64,000 nt of DNA from Rhodobacteraceae bacterium UBA6796 (GTDB taxonomy: Bacteria > Pseudomonadota > Alphaproteobacteria > Rhodobacterales > Rhodobacteraceae): contig DKFM01000008.1 of the NCBI GenBank assembly GCA_002452815.1, forward strand, positions 225,862 through 289,861, read 5' to 3'. Of the stretch, positions 9,968-18,751 are shown in pieces. The position numbers and the translations under genes were made by a program. The notes below the pieces were generated by a model. It was not told the DNA's origin, searched no databases, and was given only the letters and a program-made list of their open reading frames with translations. Numbering within the stretch: position 1 is the stretch's first letter; each line of letters opens with the position of its first letter.

Positions 9968-10860
9968 TCCGCACGCTGACCCTTGCCTTTGTTCTGAGCC
10001 TTTCCGCACTTTTGCCCGCGCAGGCCGAGCCATTGGCCCGCCATCTGTTCGGCGCGGCGCAGAGGCCCTCGGAACAGGCCCCCGCGCCGATCGGTTTTTA
10101 TTCGCGGGGCTGCGCGGCCGGGCTGGTGGCGATGCCGGAAAACGGACCGACCTGGCAGGTGATGCGGCTGAGCCGGAACCGCAACTGGGGCCAGCCCGAG
10201 ATGATCGGCTTCCTGCAGGATCTGTCGGTCAAGGCCACGCAGATCGGCTGGAAGGGGCTTTATATCGGGGACATCAGCCAGCCGCGCGGCGGGCCGATGA
10301 CCGGCGGGCACGCCAGCCATCAGATCGGTCTGGATGCCGACATCTGGCTGCTGCCGCCCAAATCGCTGCGGTTGAGCCGGTCGGATCGCGAAAAGATCAG
10401 CTCCGTTTCGGTGCGCACCGAGGATCAGACCCGCGTGACCCGCGCCTGGACGCCGCAGCATATGGCGCTGCTGCGTGCCGCCGCCTCTGATCCGCGGGTG
10501 GATCGGATCTTCATTACGGCGGCCGCGAAGATCGCGATGTGCAATGCCGCGCCGCGCAATGACCGCAAGTGGCTGCAAAAGATCCGGCCGATCTATGGCC
10601 ATAACACGCATTTCCATGTGCGGCTGAAATGCCCGCCCGGCTCGGGCCTGTGCGAGGTGCAAAAGCCCACGGTGGCCGAACTGTCGAAGGGCGGCGATGG
10701 CTGTGACGAAACGCTGAACTGGTGGGTGACCACCTACCTGGAAGAGTTGCGCAACCCGCCCAAGCGCCCCAAGCCGACCGGGCCCGCGCCAAAGACCGCC
10801 AAGACCTACACCCTGTCCGATTTGCCGCGCCAATGCCAAAACGTGCTCGCGTCGCGCTGA
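9964..10860 (+). CDS. mepA: Penicillin-insensitive murein endopeptidase MepA
   Basis: This 298-residue protein has a Sec signal peptide (hydrophobic stretch ending in PAQA|EP) and the MepA/LAS metallopeptidase fold. Zinc-ligand motifs GHASHQIGLDADIW and HNTHFHVRL are both present. MepA cleaves D-alanyl-meso-diaminopimelyl cross-links in peptidoglycan in the periplasm. Conserved cysteines (near GCAAG, CNAAP, CPPGSGLC) suggest disulfides. It starts within the last codons of the MFS gene, and its 3' end overlaps the next gene by 28 bp in another frame. Confidence 0.92.
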   Translation: MIRTLTLAFVLSLSALLPAQAEPLARHLFGAAQRPSEQAPAPIGFYSRGCAAGLVAMPENGPTWQVMRLSRNRNWGQPEMIGFLQDLSVKATQIGWKGLYIGDISQPRGGPMTGGHASHQIGLDADIWLLPPKSLRLSRSDREKISSVSVRTEDQTRVTRAWTPQHMALLRAAASDPRVDRIFITAAAKIAMCNAAPRNDRKWLQKIRPIYGHNTHFHVRLKCPPGSGLCEVQKPTVAELSKGGDGCDETLNWWVTTYLEELRNPPKRPKPTGPAPKTAKTYTLSDLPRQCQNVLASR

Positions 10861-11741
10861 TCGGCGCGGTTTTTGCGTGGGTCGGCGCCGCATTGGCGGG
10901 TCCGGCCACGCATCCTGCGCCGCGCGCAGAATTCCTGCAATCCTATCGCTGGACGGATGACGACCCTGCATTTGGCGGGTTCTCCGGGCTGGAATTGGCC
11001 GCGAACGGTCAGGATTTCGTGCTGCTGTCGGATCGGGCAACGCTGTGGCGGGGCCGGTTGCAGCGTGACCCGCAGGGACAGATCGTGGGGACACAGTTCA
11101 TATCGGGCCCTGTCGCGTTGCATGACAGCAAGGGAGGGGCGCTGGTGCGCGACAATGGCGATTCCGAAGGTCTGGCGCTGGCCGACGATGGCTCGGTCTA
11201 TGTGTCCTTCGAGGGGCTGCACCGGGTGGCGCATTATAACCGCGACGATGCGCCCGCCCAACGTCTGCCCCGCCCCGAGGCCTTCAGGAAGTTCCAGGCG
11301 AATTCCTCGCTCGAGGCGCTGGCCATCGGCCCCGATGGTGCGATCTATACACTGCCCGAACGCTCTGGCGGGCTTTCTGTGCCGTTCCCGGTCTGGCGCT
11401 ATCGTGCGGGCGGCTGGAGCCAGCCGTTCAGCCTGCCGCGCGATGGCGACTGGCTGCCGGTGGGGGCCGATTTCGGCCCCGACGGGCGGTTCTACCTGCT
11501 GGAGCGTGATTTCTGGGGCCTGCTCGGCTTTCTGACCCGGGTTCGGGTCTTCGACATTCAGGGCGATACCGTTTCGGGGGGCGAGGTTCTGCTGCAGACC
11601 TTCGCCGCGCGCCATGACAACCTTGAGGGGCTGGCCGTCTGGCGCGACGATACCGGCGCGATCCGGCTAACGATGGTGTCGGATGACAATTTTCGCCTGC
11701 TGCAGCGCACCGAAATCGTCGAATACCGGCTGCTTCCCTGA
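10833..11741 (+). CDS. Phytase-like esterase domain protein, exported
   Basis: This 302-residue protein has a signal peptide (residues 1 to about 23, cleavage after ALA) and a beta-propeller-like body with repeated Gly-Leu-Ala/Asp blades (FSGLELAANGQD, SEGLALADDGS, LEALAIGPDGA, VGADFGPDGRFY, LEGLAVW). This is typical of the esterase-like activity of phytase family. The ATG at 10833 lies inside the end of mepA and gives an intact signal peptide. Members are periplasmic proteins of poorly defined substrate, and phosphoesterase activity is not certain. It probably shares the mepA transcript. Confidence 0.7.
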   Translation: MPKRARVALIGAVFAWVGAALAGPATHPAPRAEFLQSYRWTDDDPAFGGFSGLELAANGQDFVLLSDRATLWRGRLQRDPQGQIVGTQFISGPVALHDSKGGALVRDNGDSEGLALADDGSVYVSFEGLHRVAHYNRDDAPAQRLPRPEAFRKFQANSSLEALAIGPDGAIYTLPERSGGLSVPFPVWRYRAGGWSQPFSLPRDGDWLPVGADFGPDGRFYLLERDFWGLLGFLTRVRVFDIQGDTVSGGEVLLQTFAARHDNLEGLAVWRDDTGAIRLTMVSDDNFRLLQRTEIVEYRLLP

Positions 11742-11749
11742 AGTTTTGC

Positions 11750-11778
11750 TTGACCGCATGCGGTGTCGGGCGTAAGCG
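11750..11778 (+). promoter_or_regulatory. Possible promoter with palindromic spacer upstream of the queuosine-precursor transporter
   Basis: TTGACC at 11750-11755 is followed after 17 bp by TAAGCG at 11773-11778. The spacer begins with the end of a perfect 12-bp palindrome, ACCGCATGCGGT (11753-11764). The -35 is good, the -10 weak. The palindrome could be an operator. No preQ1 riboswitch signature is seen in the leader. Confidence 0.3.
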
Positions 11779-11837
11779 GCGCGCCTGTCCGGGCGCTCCG
11801 GACCATGTCCCCGCTACCATGTAAAAACGGTGAAAAC

Positions 11838-12461
11838 ATGCAACGTTTCCTTCCTGGCATTCTTGCCATGGCCGCTATTGTGGTGGCCTCCAACATCCTG
11901 GTGCAGTTCCTGTTGGGCGACTGGCTCACCTGGGGTGCCTTTACCTATCCTTTCGCTTTCCTCGTCACGGATGTGATGAACCGCGTCTATGGCCCGGCAG
12001 CTGCCCGGCGTGTCGTGGCGGCGGGCTTCGTCGTCGGCGTGATCTGTTCGTTGATCGGCACGCAGATCGTGGGCGAATTCGGCCCGCTGGTGACGCTGCG
12101 CATCGCTCTGGGCTCGGGCGCGGCCTTCCTGACCGCGCAGATGATGGATATCGTCGTCTTTGACCGCCTGCGCCGGGCCGAGCGCTGGTGGACGGCGCCG
12201 CTCGTCTCGACGCTGGTTGGCTCGTCGCTGGATACGGCGATCTTCTTTTCGGTGGCCTTTTCGGCAGGCCTGACCCTGCTGGAACCGGGCAATGACGTGT
12301 CCTGGGCCAACGAGGCGGTCCCGCTTCTGGGTCTGGGGCCGATGGCGCCGCTCTGGGTGTCGCTGGGCACGGCTGACTGGCTTGTCAAACTTGCCCTTTC
12401 CTTGGTCGCGCTGCTGCCTTTTAAGGCAATTGTCACGAAACTTTCGCCACGGATTGCGTGA
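11838..12461 (+). CDS. YhhQ-type queuosine precursor transporter (VUT family)
   Basis: This 207-residue membrane protein has six to seven hydrophobic segments and the VUT/DUF165 hallmarks TWGAFTYPFAFLVTDVMNRVYG near the N-terminus and LVGSSLDTAIFFSVAF in the fifth segment. YhhQ proteins import queuine or preQ0/preQ1-type precursors for the tRNA wobble modification queuosine. The ATG at 11838 begins the hydrophobic N-terminus; upstream codons encode no conserved sequence. Monocistronic by spacing. Confidence 0.83.
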   Translation: MQRFLPGILAMAAIVVASNILVQFLLGDWLTWGAFTYPFAFLVTDVMNRVYGPAAARRVVAAGFVVGVICSLIGTQIVGEFGPLVTLRIALGSGAAFLTAQMMDIVVFDRLRRAERWWTAPLVSTLVGSSLDTAIFFSVAFSAGLTLLEPGNDVSWANEAVPLLGLGPMAPLWVSLGTADWLVKLALSLVALLPFKAIVTKLSPRIA

Positions 12462-12700
12462 ATTAACTTGCCATATACCAAATCTGTGCCACCCTATCCT
12501 TATCGGCAACGCATGAAAGGAGGTGGTCCAGTGTCTAGAGTGATATTGGAGAGAGGTGTCGGGACAGTTAGGGGGGCCGTGGCCTGAGGGCAAACCCAAG
12601 GGCAAATAACCCTGGCTGGGACGGCAGGATCGACCAGACCCTAACCGGACCATCTCCGTAGATCTCGGGGGCCGTTTGCCAGGCAAGCGGCCCTTTCTAT
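12462..12700 (+). ncRNA. Candidate small RNA / leader transcript ending in intrinsic terminator
   Basis: This 350-bp gap between the queuosine transporter and xseB contains a consensus ribosome site, the short frame at 12531-12587, then about 80 bases rich in CCC/GGG tracts (GGGCAAACCC, AAGGGCAAATAACCCT) that can pair locally, and finally a strong terminator hairpin. The arrangement is that of an independent short transcript upstream of xseB. I could not identify a clear promoter: TTGCCA at 12468 has no well-spaced -10. Boundaries are approximate. Confidence 0.35.
12531..12587 (+). CDS. Possible 18-codon leader/small peptide frame with consensus ribosome site
   Basis: A GTG codon at 12531 follows a complete anti-16S match (AAAGGAGGTG) with optimal spacing and opens an 18-codon frame (VSRVILERGVGTVRGAVA) ending in TGA. 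An ATG at 12513 is in the same frame and would put the ribosome site inside the coding sequence. Nothing else codes between the transporter and xseB. I do not recognise the peptide. It may be a real microprotein, a leader peptide, or part of a structured small RNA that ends at the hairpin at 12669. Confidence 0.4.
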   Translation: MSRVILERGVGTVRGAVA

Positions 12701-12702
12701 TT
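12669..12702 (+). terminator. Rho-independent terminator
   Basis: A 10-bp stem GGGCCGTTTG / CAAGCGGCCC (one G-U pair) has a 5-base loop and is followed by TTTCTATTT. It ends the short transcript upstream of xseB. Confidence 0.75.
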
Positions 12703-12810
12703 GGCCAGACAGGGGCCAGAGCGGCGGTATATTTCCCCACGGCTCCGCTGCGGGCTGGACCTGCCCCCCCGTTCCATGGCATTTCGGGGCGCAAGCACAG
12801 GAGATATCCG

Positions 12811-13056
12811 ATGAGCGATGCACGGCCCGAAATTTCGGCGATGTCTTTCGAAGAGGCGATGAAGGCGCTTGAGCAGGTGGTCAACCAGCTCGAACGCGGC
12901 GAGGTTCCGCTGGATCAGTCGATCGCGCTTTACGAGCGCGGTGCAGCCCTGAAAGAGCGCTGCGCGAAGCTGCTCAAGGAAGCGGAAGAACGGGTCGAGA
13001 AGATCACCCTGGGCGACGGCGTCCCCACCGGCACGGTTCCGGTCGAAGGTCTTTGA
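12811..13056 (+). CDS. xseB: Exodeoxyribonuclease VII small subunit
   Basis: This 81-residue protein matches XseB throughout, with the core sequence SFEEAMKALEQVVNQLERGE followed by LDQSIALYERGAALKERC. It forms multimers with XseA to give the single-strand-specific exonuclease VII in the cytoplasm. The start at 12811 follows a GGAG ribosome site. The stop overlaps the ispA ATG (TGATG), starting the common xseB-ispA-dxs operon. Confidence 0.93.
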   Translation: MSDARPEISAMSFEEAMKALEQVVNQLERGEVPLDQSIALYERGAALKERCAKLLKEAEERVEKITLGDGVPTGTVPVEGL

Positions 13057-13922
13057 TGTTTCCGACCCGTTTGAACGACGTGCAGCGCAAGGTGCAGGCT
13101 GCGCTGGATGCGGCCGTGGCAGAGTTGCCGCCGGGCCCGTTGCGCGATGCGATCGGCTATGCCGCACAGGGTGGCAAGCGGCTGCGGGCGTTTCTGGTGC
13201 TCGAATCGGCGGCGTTGCACGGGCTGAGCGATAGGCAGGCGCTGCCGGCCGCCGCGGCGGTCGAGGCGCTGCACGCCTATAGTCTGGTGCATGACGACCT
13301 GCCCTGCATGGACGACGACGATCTGCGCCGCGGCCTGCCCACGGTGCATGTGAAATGGGACGAGGCCACCGCCGTTCTGACGGGCGATGCCTTGCAGACG
13401 CTGGCGTTCGAGCTGTGCTGCGACCCGGTTCTGGGCACACCCGAGCGGCGGCTGGCCCTGGTGACAGCGCTGGCGCAGGCTTCGGGGGCGGCGGGCATGG
13501 TGTATGGGCAGGCGCTTGATATCGCGGCGGAAACTGCGGCTACCCCGCTGACCCTGGACGAGATCACCCGGTTGCAGGCGGGCAAGACCGGCGCGCTGAT
13601 TTCCTTTGCCGCGCAGGCCGGCGCGATTCTGGCGGGGGCCGATACCGCGCCGTTGGCGCGCTATGCCGCAGCGCTGGGGCTGGCCTTCCAGATCGCCGAT
13701 GACATTCTGGATGTCGAGGGGGACGCGGCCACGATGGGCAAGCAGGTCGGCAAGGATGCCGGTGCGGGCAAGGCAACCTTCGTGTCGCTGCTGGGGCTGG
13801 AGGGCGCCCGGGCCCGGGCCGCCGCCCTGGTCGCCGAGGCCGAGGCCGCCCTTGATCCCTATGGCGCGAAGGCGCAAACCTTGCGGGAAGCGGCGCGTTT
13901 CGTTATCTCGCGCGATAACTGA
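13056..13922 (+). CDS. ispA: Farnesyl diphosphate synthase (geranyltranstransferase)
   Basis: This 288-residue trans-prenyltransferase has the first aspartate-rich motif DDLPCMDDDD (about residues 80-89), the second DDILDVEGD near residue 210, and the GGKRLR substrate-binding motif near residue 40. It condenses isopentenyl diphosphate with dimethylallyl and geranyl diphosphate to farnesyl diphosphate for quinone, carotenoid and cell-wall carrier synthesis. The two residues between the aspartate-rich clusters (Pro-Cys) match bacterial short-chain enzymes. It lies between xseB and dxs in the usual operon. Confidence 0.94.
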   Translation: MFPTRLNDVQRKVQAALDAAVAELPPGPLRDAIGYAAQGGKRLRAFLVLESAALHGLSDRQALPAAAAVEALHAYSLVHDDLPCMDDDDLRRGLPTVHVKWDEATAVLTGDALQTLAFELCCDPVLGTPERRLALVTALAQASGAAGMVYGQALDIAAETAATPLTLDEITRLQAGKTGALISFAAQAGAILAGADTAPLARYAAALGLAFQIADDILDVEGDAATMGKQVGKDAGAGKATFVSLLGLEGARARAAALVAEAEAALDPYGAKAQTLREAARFVISRDN

Positions 13923-13943
13923 TCAAGGCCGGGAGGCCAGCCG

Positions 13944-15854
13944 ATGAGCGAGACCCCGAAGACTCCGATCCTGGACCGCGTGCGCCTGCCTGCGGACATG
14001 AAAGCGCTGAGCGACCGCGAGTTGCACAAGCTGGCCGATGAACTGCGCGCCGAGACGATCTCGGCGGTGTCGGTGACCGGCGGCCATCTGGGTGCGGGGC
14101 TGGGCGTGGTCGAACTGACCGTGGCGCTGCATGCGGTGTTCGACGCGCCACGCGACAAGATCATCTGGGACGTGGGCCACCAGTGCTACCCCCACAAGAT
14201 CCTGACCGGGCGCCGCGACCGCATCCGCACGCTGCGGATGAAGGGCGGGCTGTCGGGCTTCACCAAACGCTCGGAAAGCCCTTATGACCCGTTCGGTGCA
14301 GGGCACAGCTCGACCTCGATTTCTGCGGCGGTGGGCTTTGCCATGGCGCGCGAGCTGGGCGCGGAAACCGGCGATGCGATCGCGGTGATCGGTGACGGCG
14401 CGATGTCGGGCGGCATGGCATTCGAGGCGATGAACCACGCGGGCCATCTGGGCAAGCGGGTCTTCGTGGTGCTGAACGACAATGAAATGTCGATCGCGCC
14501 GCCGGTGGGCGCGCTGTCGGCCTATCTGACCCGGCTTTACGCCGAAGGCCCGCTGCAGGATCTGAAGGCCACGGCAAAGGGCGTGGTCAGCCTGCTGCCC
14601 GAACCGCTGCAGGAAGGCGCGCGCCGCGCCAAGGAGATGCTCAAGGGCATGGCGGTGGGCGGCACCCTGTTCGAGGAGCTGGGCTTCACCTATGTCGGCC
14701 CAGTCGATGGGCACGATCTGGACCAGTTGTTGCCGCTCTTGCGCACGCTGAAGGCGCGCGCGCAGGGGCCGGTGCTGATCCATGCGCTGACGCGCAAGGG
14801 CAAGGGCTATGCCCCGGCTGAGAACCGCGCCGACCGTGGTCACGCTACCGCGAAATTCGATGTGGTGACCGGCGCGCAGGTCAAATCGCCCTCGAACGCG
14901 CCGAGCTATACCAAGGTCTTTGCCGAAAGCCTGATCGCCGAGGCAGAGCGGGATGAAAAGATCGTCGGCGTCACCGCCGCCATGCCCGACGGCACCGGGC
15001 TGAACCTGTTTGCCGAACGCTTCCCGCGCCGCTGTTTCGACGTGGGCATCGCAGAACAGCACGCCGTGACTTTCTCGGCCGGGCTGGCCGCGGCGGGGAT
15101 GAAACCCTTCTGCGCGATCTATTCGACCTTCCTGCAGCGTGGCTATGACCAGATCGTGCATGACGTCGCGATCCAGCGGCTGCCGGTGCGGTTTGCCATC
15201 GACCGCGCGGGTCTGGTGGGGGCCGATGGGGCGACCCATGCGGGCAGCTATGACATCGGGTTTCTGGCCAACCTGCCCGGCATGGTGGTGATGGCCGCCG
15301 CCGACGAGGCCGAACTGGTGCATATGGTGGCCACGGCGGCGGCGCTGGATGACCGGCCTTCGGCCTTCCGTTATCCGCGGGGCGAGGGCATGGGCGTCGA
15401 GATGCCCGAACGCGGCACGCCGCTGGAAATCGGCCGCGGCCGGATCGTGGCTGAGGGCGCGCGCGTGGCAATCCTGAGCTACGGCACCCGACTGGCCGAG
15501 GTGCTGAAGGCGCGCGAGGCGCTGGCCGCGCGCGGCCTGGCGCCCACCGTGGCCGATGCGCGCTTCGTCAAGCCGCTCGATACCGATCTGATCTTGCGGC
15601 TGGTGGCCGAACACGAGGCGCTGATCTGCATCGAAGAGGGTGCCGTGGGTGGCTTCGGCAGCCATGTCGCGCAGTTCCTGAGCACGCAGGGCGTGTTCGA
15701 TCGCGGCTACAGGTTCCGCTCTATGGTGCTGCCCGATACGTTCATCGACCACGCCAACCCCGAGGACATGTATGCCAGCGCCGCGATGAATGCGCCGCAG
15801 ATCGAGGCCAAGGTGCTGGAAGTTCTGGGCATCGCCGTCGCCAGGCGCGCCTGA
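13944..15854 (+). CDS. dxs: 1-deoxy-D-xylulose-5-phosphate synthase
   Basis: This 636-residue protein is a complete DXS: a thiamine-diphosphate motif [15 protein letters not shown] with the downstream LNDN, catalytic [12 protein letters not shown] in the pyrimidine-binding domain, and a transketolase C-terminal domain. It makes DXP from pyruvate and glyceraldehyde 3-phosphate, the first step of the MEP isoprenoid pathway that feeds the adjacent ispA. A GGGAGG ribosome site lies 8 bp before the ATG. A strong inverted repeat follows the stop and probably terminates the operon. Confidence 0.97.
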   Translation: MSETPKTPILDRVRLPADMKALSDRELHKLADELRAETISAVSVTGGHLGAGLGVVELTVALHAVFDAPRDKIIWDVGHQCYPHKILTGRRDRIRTLRMKGGLSGFTKRSESPYDPFGAGHSSTSISAAVGFAMARELGAETGDAIAVIGDGAMSGGMAFEAMNHAGHLGKRVFVVLNDNEMSIAPPVGALSAYLTRLYAEGPLQDLKATAKGVVSLLPEPLQEGARRAKEMLKGMAVGGTLFEELGFTYVGPVDGHDLDQLLPLLRTLKARAQGPVLIHALTRKGKGYAPAENRADRGHATAKFDVVTGAQVKSPSNAPSYTKVFAESLIAEAERDEKIVGVTAAMPDGTGLNLFAERFPRRCFDVGIAEQHAVTFSAGLAAAGMKPFCAIYSTFLQRGYDQIVHDVAIQRLPVRFAIDRAGLVGADGATHAGSYDIGFLANLPGMVVMAAADEAELVHMVATAAALDDRPSAFRYPRGEGMGVEMPERGTPLEIGRGRIVAEGARVAILSYGTRLAEVLKAREALAARGLAPTVADARFVKPLDTDLILRLVAEHEALICIEEGAVGGFGSHVAQFLSTQGVFDRGYRFRSMVLPDTFIDHANPEDMYASAAMNAPQIEAKVLEVLGIAVARRA

Positions 15855-15862
15855 GGGCGGGG

Positions 15863-15922
15863 GCCTCCGGCGGGAGTATTTGAGCCAAGAAGAAGCGGGA
15901 TTTCTTCTTGGCAAAAATACTC
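15863..15922. terminator. Large inverted repeat: bidirectional terminator containing a dispersed repeat unit
   Basis: Arms at 15874-15894 and 15902-15922 form a 21-bp stem with two mismatches (GAGTATTT..CCAAGAAGAA against TTCTTCTTGG..AATACTC), separated by about seven bases. It lies between the convergent dxs and ornithine-cyclodeaminase genes, so it can stop transcription from both sides. Its left part, GCCTCCGGCGGGAGTATTT then GCCAAGAAGAAG, recurs at 19735-19766. Confidence 0.7.
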
Positions 15923-15932
15923 GAAAACCACC

Positions 15933-16853
15933 TCAGCCCTGGGCGCCACGCCAGCTTTGCAGGATATACTGCGCGCAGATCAGATCCAGATGCGCGCCGC
16001 CGCCGTTCTTGCACAGCGTGATTTCGTCATCGCTTTGGCGCGCAAAACGGCCCGTGGCGATGTCGTAGTAATCCGCGATGATATCAGACTCGGCGATCAC
16101 GCCGCGCGCAATCGGGTCTTTGAATTCGCCGATGTGGCCAATCGTCGTGGCGCGGCTGTCGCAGAAGATCCGCGCGCGGGTCAGGGCGGTGTCGTCGACC
16201 TCGCGCATGTCGGGGCGATAGGCACCGATCAGGTCCAGATGGGTGCCCGGTTGCAGCCAGTCGCCGCGCAGATAGGGCCGGGTTGCCATCGTGGTGCAGG
16301 CAATGATCTCGGCGCCGCGCACGGCGGTTTCCAGATCGGCCTCGGCGCGCGCGTCCATCCGGGCGGCCAGCGCCTCGGCGGTCAGGGCGGTGCGGTTCCA
16401 GATCGTGAAGCGCGCCTGCGGGAAGGCCGCGCGATAGGCCATGACCATCGAGGCCGCGACCTTGCCCGCGCCGCAGATCAGGATTTCGCACGCGTCGGGC
16501 CGGGCGAGTTTGCGTGCCGCCAGCAAGCTGTCGCCCGCGGTTTTCCATTTCGTCACCAGATGGAAATCGACGATCGCCTCCAGCAGGCCGGTATGATCGT
16601 GCAGCAGGTTGACGACGCCGTTCACCGTGCTCAGGCCGTGCCCGGCATTGCCGGGCATGACCGAGGCGGCCTTGATCGCCATTCCCAGCCCGGAGATCCA
16701 GGCCGACCGGGTCAGCAGCGTGTCGCCGTCGCGATACAGGAACGTGTCGGCCAGTTCGGCGCGGGGCAGGCGGTGGCCGGCCTCGAGCGCCTCGGTCAGG
16801 GTGACCCAGTCGAGCAGGCTTTCGGCTTCGGGTCCGATGATGTCGATGGTCAT
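15933..16853 (-). CDS. Ornithine cyclodeaminase / mu-crystallin family protein
   Basis: This 306-residue protein has an N-terminal substrate domain (TRSAWISGLGMAIKAASVMPGN) and a Rossmann domain with ILICGAGKVAASMVMAY near residues 125-140. The family covers ornithine cyclodeaminase, alanine dehydrogenase-like and ketimine reductase enzymes that use NAD(P)H; which reaction applies here is not clear. It starts in an ATGA overlap with the HAD gene upstream. The operon order is fghA, UPF0178, HAD, this gene. Confidence 0.82.
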   Translation of the reverse strand: MTIDIIGPEAESLLDWVTLTEALEAGHRLPRAELADTFLYRDGDTLLTRSAWISGLGMAIKAASVMPGNAGHGLSTVNGVVNLLHDHTGLLEAIVDFHLVTKWKTAGDSLLAARKLARPDACEILICGAGKVAASMVMAYRAAFPQARFTIWNRTALTAEALAARMDARAEADLETAVRGAEIIACTTMATRPYLRGDWLQPGTHLDLIGAYRPDMREVDDTALTRARIFCDSRATTIGHIGEFKDPIARGVIAESDIIADYYDIATGRFARQSDDEITLCKNGGGAHLDLICAQYILQSWRGAQG

Positions 16854-17467
16854 TGTGCCTCCGCTTCGGTCAAAAGCCCCTCGGCCACCAGCCGCGCGGC
16901 CCAACCTTCGGGGCCCTCGAACAGGTGGGTTTTCCAGCCGCGCAGATGGGCCGTGGCGATATTGTCGGCGCGGTCGTCGGTAAAGATCAGCTGCGCGCCC
17001 GACAGACCCGTCGCCTGTTCCAGCATTTCATAGATCTGCGGGCCGGGCTTGGTGACGCCCATGTGCCCCGAGATGAAGGGGCGGTCGAAATCCTTCAGGA
17101 AGGGATAGAATTTCGTTGCGTAATCGAAGCTTTCGATCCCGAAATTCGTCAGCGAAAAGACCGGCATGCCGCGCGCTTGCAGCGCCTTCATCAGCCGCAC
17201 CGAGTGCGGGATCGCGGGGGTGGCCAGCTTGATCCAGTCGTCATGCCAGGCGCGGATCTGTGCCGACCAGCGCGGGTGACGTTCGGCCCAGGCATAGACC
17301 GTGTCGCGGAACGGCGCGCCGCGGTCGATCAGTTCGTTCATGCCGTGCAGGTCGACCTCGGCGAACATCGCCTCGCGGTCGGCCTGCGGCATCAGCGTGT
17401 CGTAATGCCGTTCGGGTTGCCATTCGATCAGCACATTGCCGATGTCGAAAATCACTGCCTCAACCAT
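16850..17467 (-). CDS. HAD-superfamily hydrolase, YihX-like
   Basis: This 205-residue HAD protein has motif I FDIGNVL, where the nucleophilic Asp is followed by Ile-Gly as in the YihX/epoxide-hydrolase-like branch. Motif II is SLTNFG, a lysine sits in [11 protein letters not shown], and motif IV is IFTDDRADN. YihX of E. coli is an alpha-D-glucose-1-phosphate phosphatase; the substrate here is unassigned. The ATG at 17467 has a GAAAGGG ribosome site 6 bp upstream; an ATG two codons earlier would sit on that site. Confidence 0.82.
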   Translation of the reverse strand: MVEAVIFDIGNVLIEWQPERHYDTLMPQADREAMFAEVDLHGMNELIDRGAPFRDTVYAWAERHPRWSAQIRAWHDDWIKLATPAIPHSVRLMKALQARGMPVFSLTNFGIESFDYATKFYPFLKDFDRPFISGHMGVTKPGPQIYEMLEQATGLSGAQLIFTDDRADNIATAHLRGWKTHLFEGPEGWAARLVAEGLLTEAEAQ

Positions 17468-17915
17468 GTGCATCCCTTTCTGCGGCCCGGGCGGTCCGGT
17501 CCAGCGCGTCCAGAAACCGCGATCGGTCGGCCTTGGTGAAGCCCTTGCCGCCGCCCTGACGGAACGGATCGGCGCTGCGCAGATCGGCCATCAGGTCGCG
17601 GGTGGCCAGCACATTGCCGATATTGGCGGGGGTCAGCGCTTCGCCGTCGTGTTTCAACACCCGCGCGCCCGCCGCCACGCATTTCGCGGCCAGCGGGATA
17701 TCGGCGGTGACGACGACATCGCCCTTGCCCGCACGTTCGGCAATCCATTTGTCGGCCTCGTCGGGGCCTGCGGCTACATAGACCATCTCGACCAGCGGAT
17801 TGGCCGAGGGCCGCAGCCCGCCGTTCGACACCACCAGCATCCTGATGCCCAGCCGGGTCGCGACCCGTTCGGCCTCGTCCTTCACCGGGCAGGCATCTGC
17901 GTCGACGTAGATCAC
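17460..17915 (-). CDS. UPF0178 (YaiI/YqxD) PIN-like protein
   Basis: This 151-residue protein carries the family signatures [13 protein letters not shown] at the N-terminus, VVSNGGLR, and [16 protein letters not shown]. The fold is related to PIN nucleases, with conserved acidic residues that could bind metal, but no biochemical role is established. The start codon is GTG in a GTGA overlap with the fghA stop. Its end overlaps the HAD start by 8 bp. Confidence 0.87.
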   Translation of the reverse strand: MIYVDADACPVKDEAERVATRLGIRMLVVSNGGLRPSANPLVEMVYVAAGPDEADKWIAERAGKGDVVVTADIPLAAKCVAAGARVLKHDGEALTPANIGNVLATRDLMADLRSADPFRQGGGKGFTKADRSRFLDALDRTARAAERDAHG

Positions 17916-18742
17916 CGCCAGAGCGCCTCTGCATGGAAGGCGATGTGCTCGGGGATGAAGCTTTGCACGAAGAAATAGCTGTGGTCATAGCCCGCCTGCA
18001 TGCGGAAGCTGCCGGGCTGGCGGCGCGCGGCCATCGCATGGGCCAGGGCCTCGGGGCGCAACAGGTCAAGGAACTGATCCGCGCCGCCCTGGTCGACCAG
18101 AACCTCGCCTTCAAACCCCAGATCGTGCATCAGATGGGCGCTGTCATGGGCCAGCCATGCGGCCTCGTCCGTGCCCAGATAGGCGGTCAGTTGCTTGCGG
18201 CCCCAGTCGCTCTGGCTGGGCTGGGCAATCGGCGCGAAGGCCGAGACCGAGCGGAAGCGGCCCGGCAGGCGCATCGCCATGCTCAGCGCGCCGTGGCCGC
18301 CCATCGAATGGCCGGTGATCGCCTGGCGTTCCTCGTCCACGGCGAAGGCGGCGGTGACCACGCGGGGCAGTTCCTCGGCGACGTAATCCCACATGCGGTA
18401 ATGCGGGGCCCAGGGCGTTTCGGTCGCGTTCACATAGAACCCCGCGCCCTGACCCAGATCATAGGCCGGATCGTCCGCCACATCCGCCCCGCGCGGCGAG
18501 GTGTCGGGGAAGACCAGCGCGATGCCATGCTCGGCCGCCCAGCGTTGCGCGCCGGCCTTGGTCATCGCGTTCTCATGGGTGCAGGTCAGGCCCGACAGAT
18601 ACCACAGCACCGGGACCGGTGCGCTTTCCGCTTCGGCGGGCAGGAACAGACCGAAGGTCATGTCGCAGCCCGTGGCGTCGGATGCGTGGGTATAAACCCC
18701 CTGAACCCCGCCGAAACACTTGTTCTCGGATACAACACGCAT
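17912..18742 (-). CDS. fghA: S-formylglutathione hydrolase
   Basis: This 276-residue alpha/beta hydrolase matches esterase D/FghA along its length: [11 protein letters not shown] near residue 50, SPRGADV, the nucleophile elbow [10 protein letters not shown] (Ser146), and a late HSYFF with the catalytic His. It hydrolyses S-formylglutathione to formate and glutathione in glutathione-dependent formaldehyde detoxification. No formaldehyde dehydrogenase gene is adjacent here. The first gene of a four-gene minus-strand operon, 9 bp downstream of an AEC transporter gene that may share the transcript. Confidence 0.92.
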   Translation of the reverse strand: MRVVSENKCFGGVQGVYTHASDATGCDMTFGLFLPAEAESAPVPVLWYLSGLTCTHENAMTKAGAQRWAAEHGIALVFPDTSPRGADVADDPAYDLGQGAGFYVNATETPWAPHYRMWDYVAEELPRVVTAAFAVDEERQAITGHSMGGHGALSMAMRLPGRFRSVSAFAPIAQPSQSDWGRKQLTAYLGTDEAAWLAHDSAHLMHDLGFEGEVLVDQGGADQFLDLLRPEALAHAMAARRQPGSFRMQAGYDHSYFFVQSFIPEHIAFHAEALWR

Positions 18743-18751
18743 GAAAACCCC

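Noticed and set aside
11742..11837. preQ1 riboswitch before the queuosine-precursor transporter
   Set aside because: The short leader lacks the stem-loop and A-rich tail typical of preQ1-I, and no pseudoknot could be drawn.
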